From the NCBI GenBank assembly GCA_958295785.1, contig OY282377.1:1130394-1194393 (forward strand): DNA of 64,000 nucleotides, in the 5' to 3' direction. The number at the start of each line of letters is the position of its first letter. The first letter of the stretch is position 1. Of this stretch, positions 1 to 7,983 are shown one piece after another. Position numbers and translations under genes: made by a program. Under the pieces are notes generated by a model. It did no database searches. It was not told the origin of the DNA and saw only the letters and a list, made by a program, of their open reading frames with translations. The DNA comes from an uncultured Latescibacterota bacterium. GTDB lineage: Bacteria; Latescibacterota; UBA2968.

Positions 1-2
1 TC

Positions 3-1910
3 GCCGCCGACCACTCTGAACGCTGGGCCGACCCAGAGGAGAAAGTCCGCGCCGAGTTGTGGGCGGAACTTATCTACAAATACAAATACCCGCCGGAGCG
101 CATCGGCTTTGAGGTCAGCGTTCCCAGACGGACGCCAAATGACCGTGCGGACCTTGTCATTTTTGCCGATAAAGAGTTGAAAGAGCCTTATTTTGTTATC
201 GAATGCAAACGCCCCGACCTGTCCGATGCTGCCTTTGAGCAGTCCATTGAACAAGCCTGCGGCAACCGCGCCAGCTTGGGCGCGAAGTATTGTGGTGCAG
301 TCGCTGGGCGAACCCGCCGCTTCTTGCGCTTCGACAAATTCCCGTCCTTAGAGCGCGAACGCAACCATCTCTCTGACATCCCCACGCGCTACGGTCACCC
401 ACCTGAATGGCGTTTCTTAAAAAAACATCCAGAGAAGGACTTAACCGCTGTTCCCCGCGAAGAACTGCGTGCCGCCATCCGCAAGTGCCATCAAACCCTT
501 TGGGAAGGCGGACGCCGCAGCCCCATCGCAGCGTTTGGCGAATTTTCCAAACTGGTCTTTATCAAACACCGCGATGAAAAAAATTTGGATCTGTTAGACG
601 ATCAACCGTATGCCTTCCAACGTCGAGATGGCGAGACCGCCGAGGAACTCGCCGCACGCATCAACCAACTCTACGACGCCGAGCAACGAAATGAACCGGA
701 TGTATTTATTGATCCCATCAATGTTGACCCGCTCATCATGGCGCAATGCGTGGAACACTTGGAGGGCATTTCCCTTGACCGCACGGAATTGGACACCAAA
801 GGCGTCGCGTTTGAAGAGTTTATGGGCAGCTTTTTCAAAGGCGATTTCGGGCAGTATTTCACGCCCCGCGAGTTGATTGCCTTCGCCGTTGCCGTGCTCG
901 ATCCAGAACGGACGGACTTCATCCTCGATCCCGCCTGCGGCTCCGGCGGCTTCCTGCTCTACGCGCTCGACCATGTGCGCCGCAAGGCCGATAAGGTGCA
1001 AACGCCCGGTACGATCCCGCATTTTACCTACTGGCACGATTTCGCCGAAAAGAACCTGTTTGGCCTTGAAGTGAACGAAGAACTGGCCCGCGTCGCCAAG
1101 ATGAACATGATTATCCACGACGATGGACATACTAACATTGTCGGTCACGATGCGCTGGATTTTCCCCAAAATATTCAGGCGAAAAACAACGGCCTTGCTG
1201 ATGGCAAATTCGATCTTATTCTCACCAACCCGCCTTTTGGCTCGGTCATCAGACGTACGGAAAAAGGGGATGGGTATCTGGATCAGTTCGAGCTACAGCA
1301 CTACCTCGGCAGAAATTATCCCGATTCCACCAAAACAACCGGAAATATGGCAAAAAGTAGCATCAAAGCTATGACACGCGCCAGCATCAAGACGGAAATT
1401 CTATTCTTGGAGCGCATCCACTCTTTTCTCAAGCCCGGTGGTCGCGCTGCTGTGGTTTTGCCTGATGGCATTCTCACCAACTCCTCGTTGCAAGGCGTGC
1501 GCCATTGGTTGCTCAACCACTTTCAACTGCTGGCAGTAATCAGTCTGCCGCAATTTGCCTTTCAGCACTATGATGCGGGGGTGAAGGCCAGTATTGTCTT
1601 TCTCCGCCGCCTTAAAGACGGTGAAAACGTTTCCAATGATGATCCTATTTTTATGGCTCTGGCAGAGAACATCGGCTACGACGCTACCGGGCGCAAAACC
1701 TTCGATGTGAAGGTTGAGAGGGAAACGCCCCACAAAGAGAGGGTTGAGCGGCATAGTTGCGATTTGTTTGACTACCGTGTTACCTACAAGTGGAGCCGGG
1801 CCGGCTCCGGCGAGGGTCACTGGAGCGAATGGAACCGCGAAATCATCCCCGATACCGGCTTGGTGGCCCAGTGGCGGGAGTTCAGCAAGGACCCAACACC
1901 TTTTTTTTGA
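3..1910 (+). CDS. Restriction-methyltransferase subunit: PD-(D/E)xK nuclease plus N6-adenine methylase (5' end outside window)
   Basis: The frame is open from base 3, so the true start lies upstream of the window. The N-terminal part has a type I R-protein-like nuclease core: RADLVIF followed by VIECKRP, a D...ExK arrangement. The methylase domain follows, with the AdoMet-binding DPACGSGGF and the catalytic NPPF motif of gamma-class N6-adenine methylases. It also carries the QYFTPRE segment typical of HsdM-type proteins. No helicase domain is present, so one chain carries cutting and modification and borrows DNA specificity from the next gene. That layout matches the A subunit of BcgI-like type IIB enzymes; a type I methylase with an HSDR_N domain is the alternative. 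The stop lies in a run of eight T. Confidence 0.85.
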   Translation, partial: AADHSERWADPEEKVRAELWAELIYKYKYPPERIGFEVSVPRRTPNDRADLVIFADKELKEPYFVIECKRPDLSDAAFEQSIEQACGNRASLGAKYCGAVAGRTRRFLRFDKFPSLERERNHLSDIPTRYGHPPEWRFLKKHPEKDLTAVPREELRAAIRKCHQTLWEGGRRSPIAAFGEFSKLVFIKHRDEKNLDLLDDQPYAFQRRDGETAEELAARINQLYDAEQRNEPDVFIDPINVDPLIMAQCVEHLEGISLDRTELDTKGVAFEEFMGSFFKGDFGQYFTPRELIAFAVAVLDPERTDFILDPACGSGGFLLYALDHVRRKADKVQTPGTIPHFTYWHDFAEKNLFGLEVNEELARVAKMNMIIHDDGHTNIVGHDALDFPQNIQAKNNGLADGKFDLILTNPPFGSVIRRTEKGDGYLDQFELQHYLGRNYPDSTKTTGNMAKSSIKAMTRASIKTEILFLERIHSFLKPGGRAAVVLPDGILTNSSLQGVRHWLLNHFQLLAVISLPQFAFQHYDAGVKASIVFLRRLKDGENVSNDDPIFMALAENIGYDATGRKTFDVKVERETPHKERVERHSCDLFDYRVTYKWSRAGSGEGHWSEWNREIIPDTGLVAQWREFSKDPTPFF

Positions 1911-3307
1911 AAAGCCCCGCTGAACTTGGCAAGGCGCAATGCTTTGCAGTGAAGCGGGGCGAAGTCAATGATCGGATTGACCCATACTTTCACAAACCAC
2001 ATTTTCGTAAACTCATAAAAAAAATAAAGGCTGTTGGCAGCAAACCTTTGGGCTTGCTTATCCAATATTCTAAAGAAGTATGGGACAAGTCAGACGGATG
2101 CTTTACAGAAGCATTCCCCTATATCGAAATTTCCGGAGTTGGGTTAGGAACAAATGAATACAAAGTGTCAGAGAGACCTCTTTCTGAAGCCCCAAGTAGA
2201 GCACGCCAAGTAGTGCGTACTGGCGATATTTTGGTTTCTCTGACCCGGCCACATCGCGGTGCTATTACTCAGGTGTTACCTGAGCATGATGGGGCAATAG
2301 CTTCAACCGGGTTTGCCGTTGTGAGACAAGTGGATTCCTCGAAAATAGACCGTGATTATTTGTGGTTGTGCCTTGCTTCTCGATTTGGTTGCGATCAAAT
2401 GCTAATGAGAAGCAGTGGAGGAAGTTACCCTGCGATAACAAAGGATGAACTCTCTAGTGTTCTAATTCCCTCTATTACACTTGAAGGTCAACGGGACATT
2501 ATCGCTGTAATGAATGCGGCACGGGCGGAGCGAAAGGCAAAATTAGCAAAGGCCGATGCGTTACTGGTCGGGATTGACGATTTCCTGCTTGATACGCTGA
2601 ACATTACGTCGCCACCTGAAGATCATCGTCGCGTGTTTGCTGTTCGTAGTCAAGTCGCCCGTAAGCGTTTCGACCCTTACTTTCATTCGCCCAATTTTGC
2701 GCGAATAAAAAAAATGCTTTCACAGACACGGTGCGAACCATTGGGAGATATAGCGGCATTTTCAAAAGAAACTTGGAATCCCCGAGATCACGATCAGTTG
2801 ACATTCCGGTATATTGAAATCAGCACAGTCAGTCCGCAGACAGGCGAAGCTCATTGGAACGATGTTTTAACGTCAGAAGCCCCAAGCCGAGCGCAAATGA
2901 AGGTTAGAGCAAACGATATCATCGTTAGCTTGACCCGCCCCCATCACGGTTCTATTGCTTACCTTGGTTCGGAGTTTGAAGGCTGTATCGCATCCACGGG
3001 ATTTGCCGTAATTCGCAATGTAGCAGAACACGTTCGACGCGATTACCTATGGTGCGTCTTGAGAGCGCAGTTTTGCCTTTATCAGATGCTCCAGCGGACA
3101 AGCGGCGGCAATTATCCTGCCATCATCCAATCAGAGCTATCGAAAATCCTCGTACCTGTACCCGGCGAGAAAATTCAGAATCGTATCACCTCCGAAGTTC
3201 GCCATCGCCGCGAAACTGCCCGTCGCCTGCGCGATGAGGCCGAGAACGGTTGGCAAGCGGCCAAGCGTTGGTTTGAGGAACAGTTGTTGGGGAGTACCTC
3301 GCCATGA
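1907..3307 (+). CDS. Specificity (S/B) subunit with two similar target-recognition domains
   Basis: This is the DNA-recognition subunit for the preceding nuclease-methylase. Two repeated halves are visible: each has RxDPYFHxPxF, YIEIS, SEAPSRA, SLTRPHxG, ASTGFAV and GGxYPAI in the same order. Each half is one target-recognition domain followed by a spacer helix. The frame is open from about 1790, inside the upstream gene, so the start is uncertain; TTG at 1907 in the T8 run is chosen because residues before it are unlike the family. The frame is -1 relative to the upstream gene, so slippage on the T run would make a fusion protein. It ends in an ATGA overlap with the next gene. Confidence 0.85.
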   Translation: MKSPAELGKAQCFAVKRGEVNDRIDPYFHKPHFRKLIKKIKAVGSKPLGLLIQYSKEVWDKSDGCFTEAFPYIEISGVGLGTNEYKVSERPLSEAPSRARQVVRTGDILVSLTRPHRGAITQVLPEHDGAIASTGFAVVRQVDSSKIDRDYLWLCLASRFGCDQMLMRSSGGSYPAITKDELSSVLIPSITLEGQRDIIAVMNAARAERKAKLAKADALLVGIDDFLLDTLNITSPPEDHRRVFAVRSQVARKRFDPYFHSPNFARIKKMLSQTRCEPLGDIAAFSKETWNPRDHDQLTFRYIEISTVSPQTGEAHWNDVLTSEAPSRAQMKVRANDIIVSLTRPHHGSIAYLGSEFEGCIASTGFAVIRNVAEHVRRDYLWCVLRAQFCLYQMLQRTSGGNYPAIIQSELSKILVPVPGEKIQNRITSEVRHRRETARRLRDEAENGWQAAKRWFEEQLLGSTSP

Positions 3308-3915
3308 TTTTTGAATTTCTCCTCACCTGTGGAGTAACGCCAGAAACCGATATAAGACAGGCACTAACCGGTTCACTTGCCGAAGCCTTGGAGAACTCTC
3401 AAAATGAGTTTGACGAGGACGCAGTAAATGACTGGATCCAACTGCGACACGAGCGGGCTAGAGGCATTTCTGTTGATGATGAAGAGACTGTTCAACATAG
3501 AATAATCGGCTTCTCTGTTGAACTGCCAGAAGAAATTGTACCTAACGAGGAGATAATTAAAAACTTCATTAAGAATCTGTCCGATTCGGAGTTTCACATA
3601 GTAAAATTCGAGGATCCGTTACTCCAGACCAAGCTAGCCGAGCGTGCCAAAGAGATATTCGATCTGGAAATGAAGTTGCGCCGTGTATTGTCGATTATCT
3701 ACCTACCTGCTTACCAAAGTGAAGATCCATACAACCTGCTACGAGATGAGAAAACCAAGACAATAACTCTAAAATTGCAACAAAACCAGGTTGCATTGTT
3801 GGGTGGTTATAGCGACGTTGCGACACCGCCGCCTACAACATCGCCTGACGCCACGGCGCGATATGCGCTTTTGCGGTTGGGGGTTGGGACTGACCACCGC
3901 CCACCGCTCCACTGA
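3304..3915 (+). CDS. Unknown protein coupled to the restriction-modification operon; 3' end probably replaced
   Basis: I do not recognise this 203-residue protein. It is translationally coupled to the specificity gene by an ATGA overlap, so it probably belongs to that operon. Residues 1 to about 170 look like a real acidic, helical soluble protein, with a helix around residues 125-140 (EIFDLEMKLRRVL) that resembles HEPN-type helical folds only loosely. The last 30 residues are Pro/Thr-rich and encoded by a segment holding degenerate ACTGACC-type repeat DNA. I infer that the native C-terminus was lost and the frame now runs through repeat sequence. A role in defence is suggested only by context. 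Confidence 0.55.
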   Translation: MIFEFLLTCGVTPETDIRQALTGSLAEALENSQNEFDEDAVNDWIQLRHERARGISVDDEETVQHRIIGFSVELPEEIVPNEEIIKNFIKNLSDSEFHIVKFEDPLLQTKLAERAKEIFDLEMKLRRVLSIIYLPAYQSEDPYNLLRDEKTKTITLKLQQNQVALLGGYSDVATPPPTTSPDATARYALLRLGVGTDHRPPLH

Positions 3916-3923
3916 CAACTAAC

Positions 3924-4430
3924 ATGAAAATTGACCTCCGAGACATACGCGAAGGCGAAACCGAATTTGCGTTTGAAGAAACGCCCGCGGATCTGCACCT
4001 GACCGGTGAAGACGCCCATGTTGAAGGCGCGATCAACACCCGCCTCGTCGTGTACAAATTCGGCACGTCCCTCTCGGCCAAAGGGCAAACCACCTGTCTG
4101 GCGCGCCCGGAATGCGCCCGTTGTCTGGACCCCCTCGCATTTCCCGTCGACGTCTCCTACACATTCGTCTTCCAAAAGGGGCGCCCGCACCTGATGGACG
4201 ACGATGACGACGAAACCCTGATCTGGCTCGACGAAGAACCCGGGGAAATCGACTTGGGCAATGAGATAAAAGACTACATCTTGCTCGAACTGCCCATGAT
4301 TCCAACATGCGCGGCATCGCCCTCTGGCCCTTGCGAACGCTATGATCAAGACCCCCATGAATTGTTGGAACACCAACGCGAAACAGAGCCAGACCCGCGT
4401 TGGGAAGCCCTGCGTGCCCTCAAGGGGTGA
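3924..4430 (+). CDS. yceD: YceD/DUF177 family protein (23S rRNA accumulation)
   Basis: DUF177/YceD proteins sit directly upstream of rpmF in most bacteria and are needed for normal 23S rRNA levels. The 168-residue length fits the family. The conserved core C-x-RC-x-x-P (ECARCLDP) is at about residues 67-75, and the family's second conserved stretch, containing the acidic DLG-NEIKDYILLELPM, follows. The start is the first ATG after a short heptamer-like repeat, with no strong ribosome site visible. It opens the rpmF-fab operon. Confidence 0.88.
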   Translation: MKIDLRDIREGETEFAFEETPADLHLTGEDAHVEGAINTRLVVYKFGTSLSAKGQTTCLARPECARCLDPLAFPVDVSYTFVFQKGRPHLMDDDDDETLIWLDEEPGEIDLGNEIKDYILLELPMIPTCAASPSGPCERYDQDPHELLEHQRETEPDPRWEALRALKG

Positions 4431-4446
4431 AGCTATCGGAGGCAAT

Positions 4447-4623
4447 ATGCTTAAAAATTTCACTTTGGATTTTTGGATCGATGATGGCTGGTATGTTGGG
4501 AAACTCCGCGAAGTTCCCGGCGTATTCAGCCGAGGAAAAGGCTCAAAAGAATTGAAAACCAATATCAAAGACGCTTGCGGTCTTATGATCGCTGACGACC
4601 AACCGCTGACCGCTAACCCCTGA
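4447..4623 (+). CDS. Small HicB-like (antitoxin-fold) protein inserted in the rpmF operon
   Basis: This 58-residue protein resembles the HicB/UPF0150 partial RNase H fold: a short beta segment with DDGWYVGKLREVPGV, then FSRGKGSKEL and a helix NIKDACGLMI. No HicA-type toxin is adjacent, so it may be an orphan. The ATG at 4447 follows GGAGG by five bases, a good ribosome site. The last residues are encoded by DNA resembling the dispersed CTGACC repeat, so the natural C-terminus may have been shortened. It separates yceD from rpmF, which are normally contiguous. Confidence 0.7.
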   Translation: MLKNFTLDFWIDDGWYVGKLREVPGVFSRGKGSKELKTNIKDACGLMIADDQPLTANP

Positions 4624-4644
4624 TAGCTCCAAAAAGGAACTCCC

Positions 4645-4827
4645 ATGGCCAATCCCAAACGAAAAAGTTCGCGTTCCCGCACCGGTAAACGGCGTGCCAA
4701 CTGGAAGTTGCGCCAACCCACGTTCAACGAATGCCCCAACTGCGGGCAGCAAAAAATACCCCATCGGGTCTGCGGCAACTGCGGGTATTACAACGGGCGC
4801 GAAGTGATCGAAACCGACGGTTTTTAA
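4645..4827 (+). CDS. rpmF: 50S ribosomal protein L32
   Basis: L32 is a small structural protein of the large ribosomal subunit. The 60-residue product begins MANPKRKSSRSRTGKRRAN, as expected. It has a zinc-ribbon pair CPNCG (about residues 31-35) and CGNCG (about 44-48), so this is the zinc-binding form. An AAAGGAA ribosome site precedes the ATG. Its place between yceD and fabH is the usual linkage of ribosome and fatty-acid genes, except that plsX is absent. Confidence 0.95.
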   Translation: MANPKRKSSRSRTGKRRANWKLRQPTFNECPNCGQQKIPHRVCGNCGYYNGREVIETDGF

Positions 4828-4877
4828 TGCGTTCTGACCCGTAGATACTTCGGTTTCACCCATCTTCAGATTTGCTT

Positions 4878-5873
4878 ATGGAAAAACCATTTACAGCCAC
4901 GATCACCGGGGTTGGGCACTACGTTCCCGAACGACGGCTGACCAATGCGGACCTCGAAAAAATGGTCGATACATCCGACGAGTGGATCACGTCTCGCACG
5001 GGCATTGAAGAACGCCGCATCCTCGGCGAGGAATTGGGCACATCTTATATGGCCCTCAAATCACTGGAATCCATTCTGCACGCCAAAGGACTCAATGCGC
5101 GAGACCTCGACCTGATCATCGTTGCGACCATCACCCCGGACATGTTCTTTCCGTCAACCGCCTGTTTGGTGCAAGACGAAATCGGCGCCACAAAGGCTTG
5201 GGCTTTCGATCTGTCGGCGGCTTGTAGCGGTTTTGTGTACGCGCTGGTGGTGGGGGCGCAATTTATTGAAACGGGCGTTCACAAGCGCGTGGTCGTCATC
5301 GGCGCCGACAAGATGAGTTGCATTACGGATTACGCGGACCGCGAGACCTGCGTGCTCTTTGGCGATGGCGCGGGTGCGGTGTTGCTCGAACCGGGCGAAC
5401 CGAGTTTGGGGCTGAAGGATTTCATCCTCCATGCCGACGGCAGCGGCGTGGCCTATTTGCGGCAGCCCGCGGGCGGTAGCCTGCATCCGGCGTCTCGCAA
5501 AACCGTTGAAAAAAAAATGCACTACGTCTATCAGGACGGGCGCGAGGTTTTCAAATTTGCCGTTTCCAAAATGGCCGAAGTCTCCGCTCAGATTCTCGAA
5601 CGCAATGGGCTCGTGGGCAAAGACATCGCGCTTTTTGTGCCGCATCAGGCGAACAAGCGCATCATCGACGCATGTGTCAAACGCACGGATTTGCCCAAAG
5701 ACCGCGTGGTGCTCAACATCGACCGCTACGCCAACACCTCGGCCGCCACCATTCCCATTGGCCTGTCCGAAGCCGCCGAACAGGGCCGAGTCAATCGCGG
5801 CGACCATGTGTTGCTCGCCAGTGCCGGTGCGGGATATACCTGGGGCAGTGCCCTGCTTACATGGGCTTATTAG
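4878..5873 (+). CDS. fabH: 3-oxoacyl-[ACP] synthase III
   Basis: FabH starts type II fatty-acid synthesis by condensing an acyl-CoA (usually acetyl-CoA) with malonyl-ACP. The 331-residue protein has the active-site Cys in SAACSGF, the His in VPHQAN, and the Asn of YANTSAATIP. The N-terminus ITGVGHYVPERRLTN and the signature TGIEERR are typical. The ATG at 4878 is preferred to the TTG two codons upstream. The stop TAG is followed at once by the ATG of fabD, indicating tight coupling. plsX, the usual upstream neighbour, is missing here. Confidence 0.96.
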   Translation: MEKPFTATITGVGHYVPERRLTNADLEKMVDTSDEWITSRTGIEERRILGEELGTSYMALKSLESILHAKGLNARDLDLIIVATITPDMFFPSTACLVQDEIGATKAWAFDLSAACSGFVYALVVGAQFIETGVHKRVVVIGADKMSCITDYADRETCVLFGDGAGAVLLEPGEPSLGLKDFILHADGSGVAYLRQPAGGSLHPASRKTVEKKMHYVYQDGREVFKFAVSKMAEVSAQILERNGLVGKDIALFVPHQANKRIIDACVKRTDLPKDRVVLNIDRYANTSAATIPIGLSEAAEQGRVNRGDHVLLASAGAGYTWGSALLTWAY

Positions 5874-6812
5874 ATGGGCAAAACAGCTTTCCTATTTCCG
5901 GGACAAGGGTCGCAATTTGTCGGCATGGGGTACGACCTGTACAGGGCATCGGCAGAAGCGCGCAAAATTTTTGACCTCGCCGACGAGGTGCTCGACAATG
6001 ACATCAAATCGTTTTGCTTCAACGGCCCTGCCGAATCCCTCAAACAAACCGCAGTCACACAGCCGGCCATTTTTGCCCACAGCATGGCCGCCCTTGAAGT
6101 GCTCAAACGCCGGGGCGTGCAACCCGACCTCGTCGCGGGGCACAGCGTTGGCGAACTCGCCGCGCTCGTTGCCGCGGGGGTGATGCGCGTGGAAGACGGT
6201 TTTCGGGTGGTCAGTGTTCGCGGGCATGCCATGCAAGTGGCGGGCAAAATCCGGCCCGGCGCGATGGCTGCTGTACTCGGCCTTGAAGACGACATCGCGA
6301 TCCGGCTTTGCGATGATCTCAGCGCATCGGGGCATGTCACAACCGCCAATTTCAACTGCCCGGGGCAGGTGGTCTTGTCCGGCGAGGAAAACGCCGTTGA
6401 GAAAGCACTCGAAAAAGCCAGCGCACTAGGGGCGAAACGCGCTTTGCGCCTGCCCGTGAGTGGCGCGTTTCACTCGGCCTTGATGCAGCCGGCCATCGCA
6501 GTGCTGACCGATATCCTCGACGATGTGCCATTTGCCCGTGCGCGAATCCCCGTGATTCCCAATGTCACGGCCAACCCCACACGCGATCCCGACCTGCTCA
6601 AAAATCTGTTGATCGAGCAAGTCATTTCGCCTGTGCGCTGGACCGAATCCATGCAACGCCTCGCCGCAAAAGGCGTAACCCATGCCCTCGAAGTGGGGCC
6701 GGGCACTGTGCTCACGGGCCTTATGCGCCGCATTGACCGCAGTGTTGTCGTCCGCGAAGCCGGCACATGGGAAGCCATTGAAAAAGCGGGAGACGCAAAA
6801 GGTGAGACGTAA
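5874..6812 (+). CDS. fabD: Malonyl CoA-ACP transacylase
   Basis: FabD moves the malonyl group from CoA to acyl carrier protein, supplying the extender unit for fatty-acid synthesis. It has FPGQGSQ at residues 8-14, the nucleophile motif GHSVGE at about residues 90-95, and the catalytic His in GAFHSALM. The length of 312 residues is normal. It starts on the base after the fabH stop. The final codons and the following bases share a short GGGAGACGCAAAA repeat (6788 and 6815), so the extreme C-terminus lies in repeat-derived DNA. Confidence 0.96.
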   Translation: MGKTAFLFPGQGSQFVGMGYDLYRASAEARKIFDLADEVLDNDIKSFCFNGPAESLKQTAVTQPAIFAHSMAALEVLKRRGVQPDLVAGHSVGELAALVAAGVMRVEDGFRVVSVRGHAMQVAGKIRPGAMAAVLGLEDDIAIRLCDDLSASGHVTTANFNCPGQVVLSGEENAVEKALEKASALGAKRALRLPVSGAFHSALMQPAIAVLTDILDDVPFARARIPVIPNVTANPTRDPDLLKNLLIEQVISPVRWTESMQRLAAKGVTHALEVGPGTVLTGLMRRIDRSVVVREAGTWEAIEKAGDAKGET

Positions 6813-6879
6813 GACGGGAGACGCAAAAAAGCCACCCGACACCGCCCCAAGGCAATGTATGGGCTTACCGCTCGTTTTG

Positions 6880-6900
6880 CTGACCACTGACCACTGACCA
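6880..6900 (+). repeat. Heptamer array (CTGACCA)x3 abutting fabG
   Basis: Three perfect tandem CTGACCA units end three bases before the fabG start codon, leaving no room for a Shine-Dalgarno sequence. The bases before it (about 6843-6870) match a segment at 43912-43936, including GCCCCAAGG and ATGTATGGGCT, so a second dispersed repeat is joined to this array. Confidence 0.85.
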
Positions 6901-6902
6901 TT

Positions 6903-7649
6903 ATGAATCGACTCACAGACAAAACGGCCCTCGTAACCGGCGGGTCTCGCGGCATTGGCGAGGCCATTGCCCTGCGCCTTGCACGCGAGGGGGCCAATGT
7001 CGCCTTGTGCGCCAGCCAAAGCACAGAAGCCGCCGAAGTTGTGGCTGAAAAAATTCGCGCACAGGGCCGCGAGGCCATCGCGCGGCAAACCGATGTGTCC
7101 AACGCCGAGGCCGTGGATGTGCTGGTCAAAACCGTCCTCGACGCGTGGGGCAAAATCGATGTGCTCGTCAACAATGCGGGCGTCACGCGCGACAATTTGT
7201 TGATGCGGATGAAAGAAGACGAGTGGGATGCGGTGCTCGGCGTCAACCTCAAAGGCGCGTATCAGTGCATCAAAGCCGTTGCGCGCCCGATGATGAAAGC
7301 GCGAACCGGGCGCGTCATCAATATCTCATCGGTCGTGGGCCTGACGGGCAATGCCGGGCAGGTCAATTACGCCGCATCCAAATCCGGGCTTATCGGCCTG
7401 ACCAAATCGGTTGCCAGAGAATTGGCGAGCCGCAATATTACGGTCAACGCGGTCGCGCCCGGGTTTATCCCCACGGACATGACCGACAAAATCAACGCAA
7501 CAATGCGCGAGCAATTGTTCGCGCAAATTCCACTGGGCAAACTCGGCAGTCCCGAAGATATCGCGGCTGCCGTGACCTTTCTCGCCTCAGACGACGCGGC
7601 CTATATCACCGGGCAGGTCCTCGTTGTGGATGGCGGAATGGCAATGTAA
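6903..7649 (+). CDS. fabG: 3-oxoacyl-[ACP] reductase
   Basis: FabG reduces 3-ketoacyl-ACP with NADPH, the first reduction of each fatty-acid cycle. It is a classical short-chain dehydrogenase of 248 residues. The nucleotide motif TGGSRGIGEA is at residues 11-20, NNAG at about 87-90, and the catalytic Ser-Tyr-Lys set is in ISSVVG and YAASKSG. VNAVAPGFIPTDM and the C-terminal TGQVLVVDGGMAM are diagnostic. The start is preceded directly by a heptamer repeat rather than a ribosome site, so it may depend on transcription and ribosomes from the upstream fab genes. Confidence 0.96.
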   Translation: MNRLTDKTALVTGGSRGIGEAIALRLAREGANVALCASQSTEAAEVVAEKIRAQGREAIARQTDVSNAEAVDVLVKTVLDAWGKIDVLVNNAGVTRDNLLMRMKEDEWDAVLGVNLKGAYQCIKAVARPMMKARTGRVINISSVVGLTGNAGQVNYAASKSGLIGLTKSVARELASRNITVNAVAPGFIPTDMTDKINATMREQLFAQIPLGKLGSPEDIAAAVTFLASDDAAYITGQVLVVDGGMAM

Positions 7650-7678
7650 TCACCGCTTTATTTTTTTAGGAGGCTCAC

Positions 7679-7918
7679 ATGGCTGATGATATTCAACAAA
7701 AAGTCACCGATCTGATCGTCGATCAACTCGGCGTCGATGCCGACAGCGTCCATCCAGACGCCCATTTTATCGACGATTTGGGCGCAGACTCGCTCGACAC
7801 GGTCGAACTGGTTATGGCTTTTGAAGAAGAATTTGACATGGAAATCCCGGACGAAGACGCCGAAAAGCTCGAAACGGTCGGCGATGCCATGAAGTATTTG
7901 GCAGAACATCTGGGTTAA
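7679..7918 (+). CDS. acpP: Acyl carrier protein
   Basis: ACP carries growing acyl chains on a phosphopantetheine arm. The 79-residue acidic protein has the attachment Ser in GADSLDTVE at about residues 37-45, followed by the conserved helix [21 protein letters not shown] strong ribosome site, TAGGAGG, lies eight bases before the ATG, stronger than its neighbours, as expected for an abundant protein. Confidence 0.97.
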   Translation: MADDIQQKVTDLIVDQLGVDADSVHPDAHFIDDLGADSLDTVELVMAFEEEFDMEIPDEDAEKLETVGDAMKYLAEHLG

Positions 7919-7983
7919 TTTGGAACTGGCGGCTCGTCCTGTTATCCAACGGGAACGGGTCTCAAGCCGCCAGGAGGTCATTC

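Noticed and set aside
3807-4778. 323-codon minus-strand open frame
   Set aside because: It spans yceD, the HicB-like gene and rpmF in antisense and crosses intergenic DNA.
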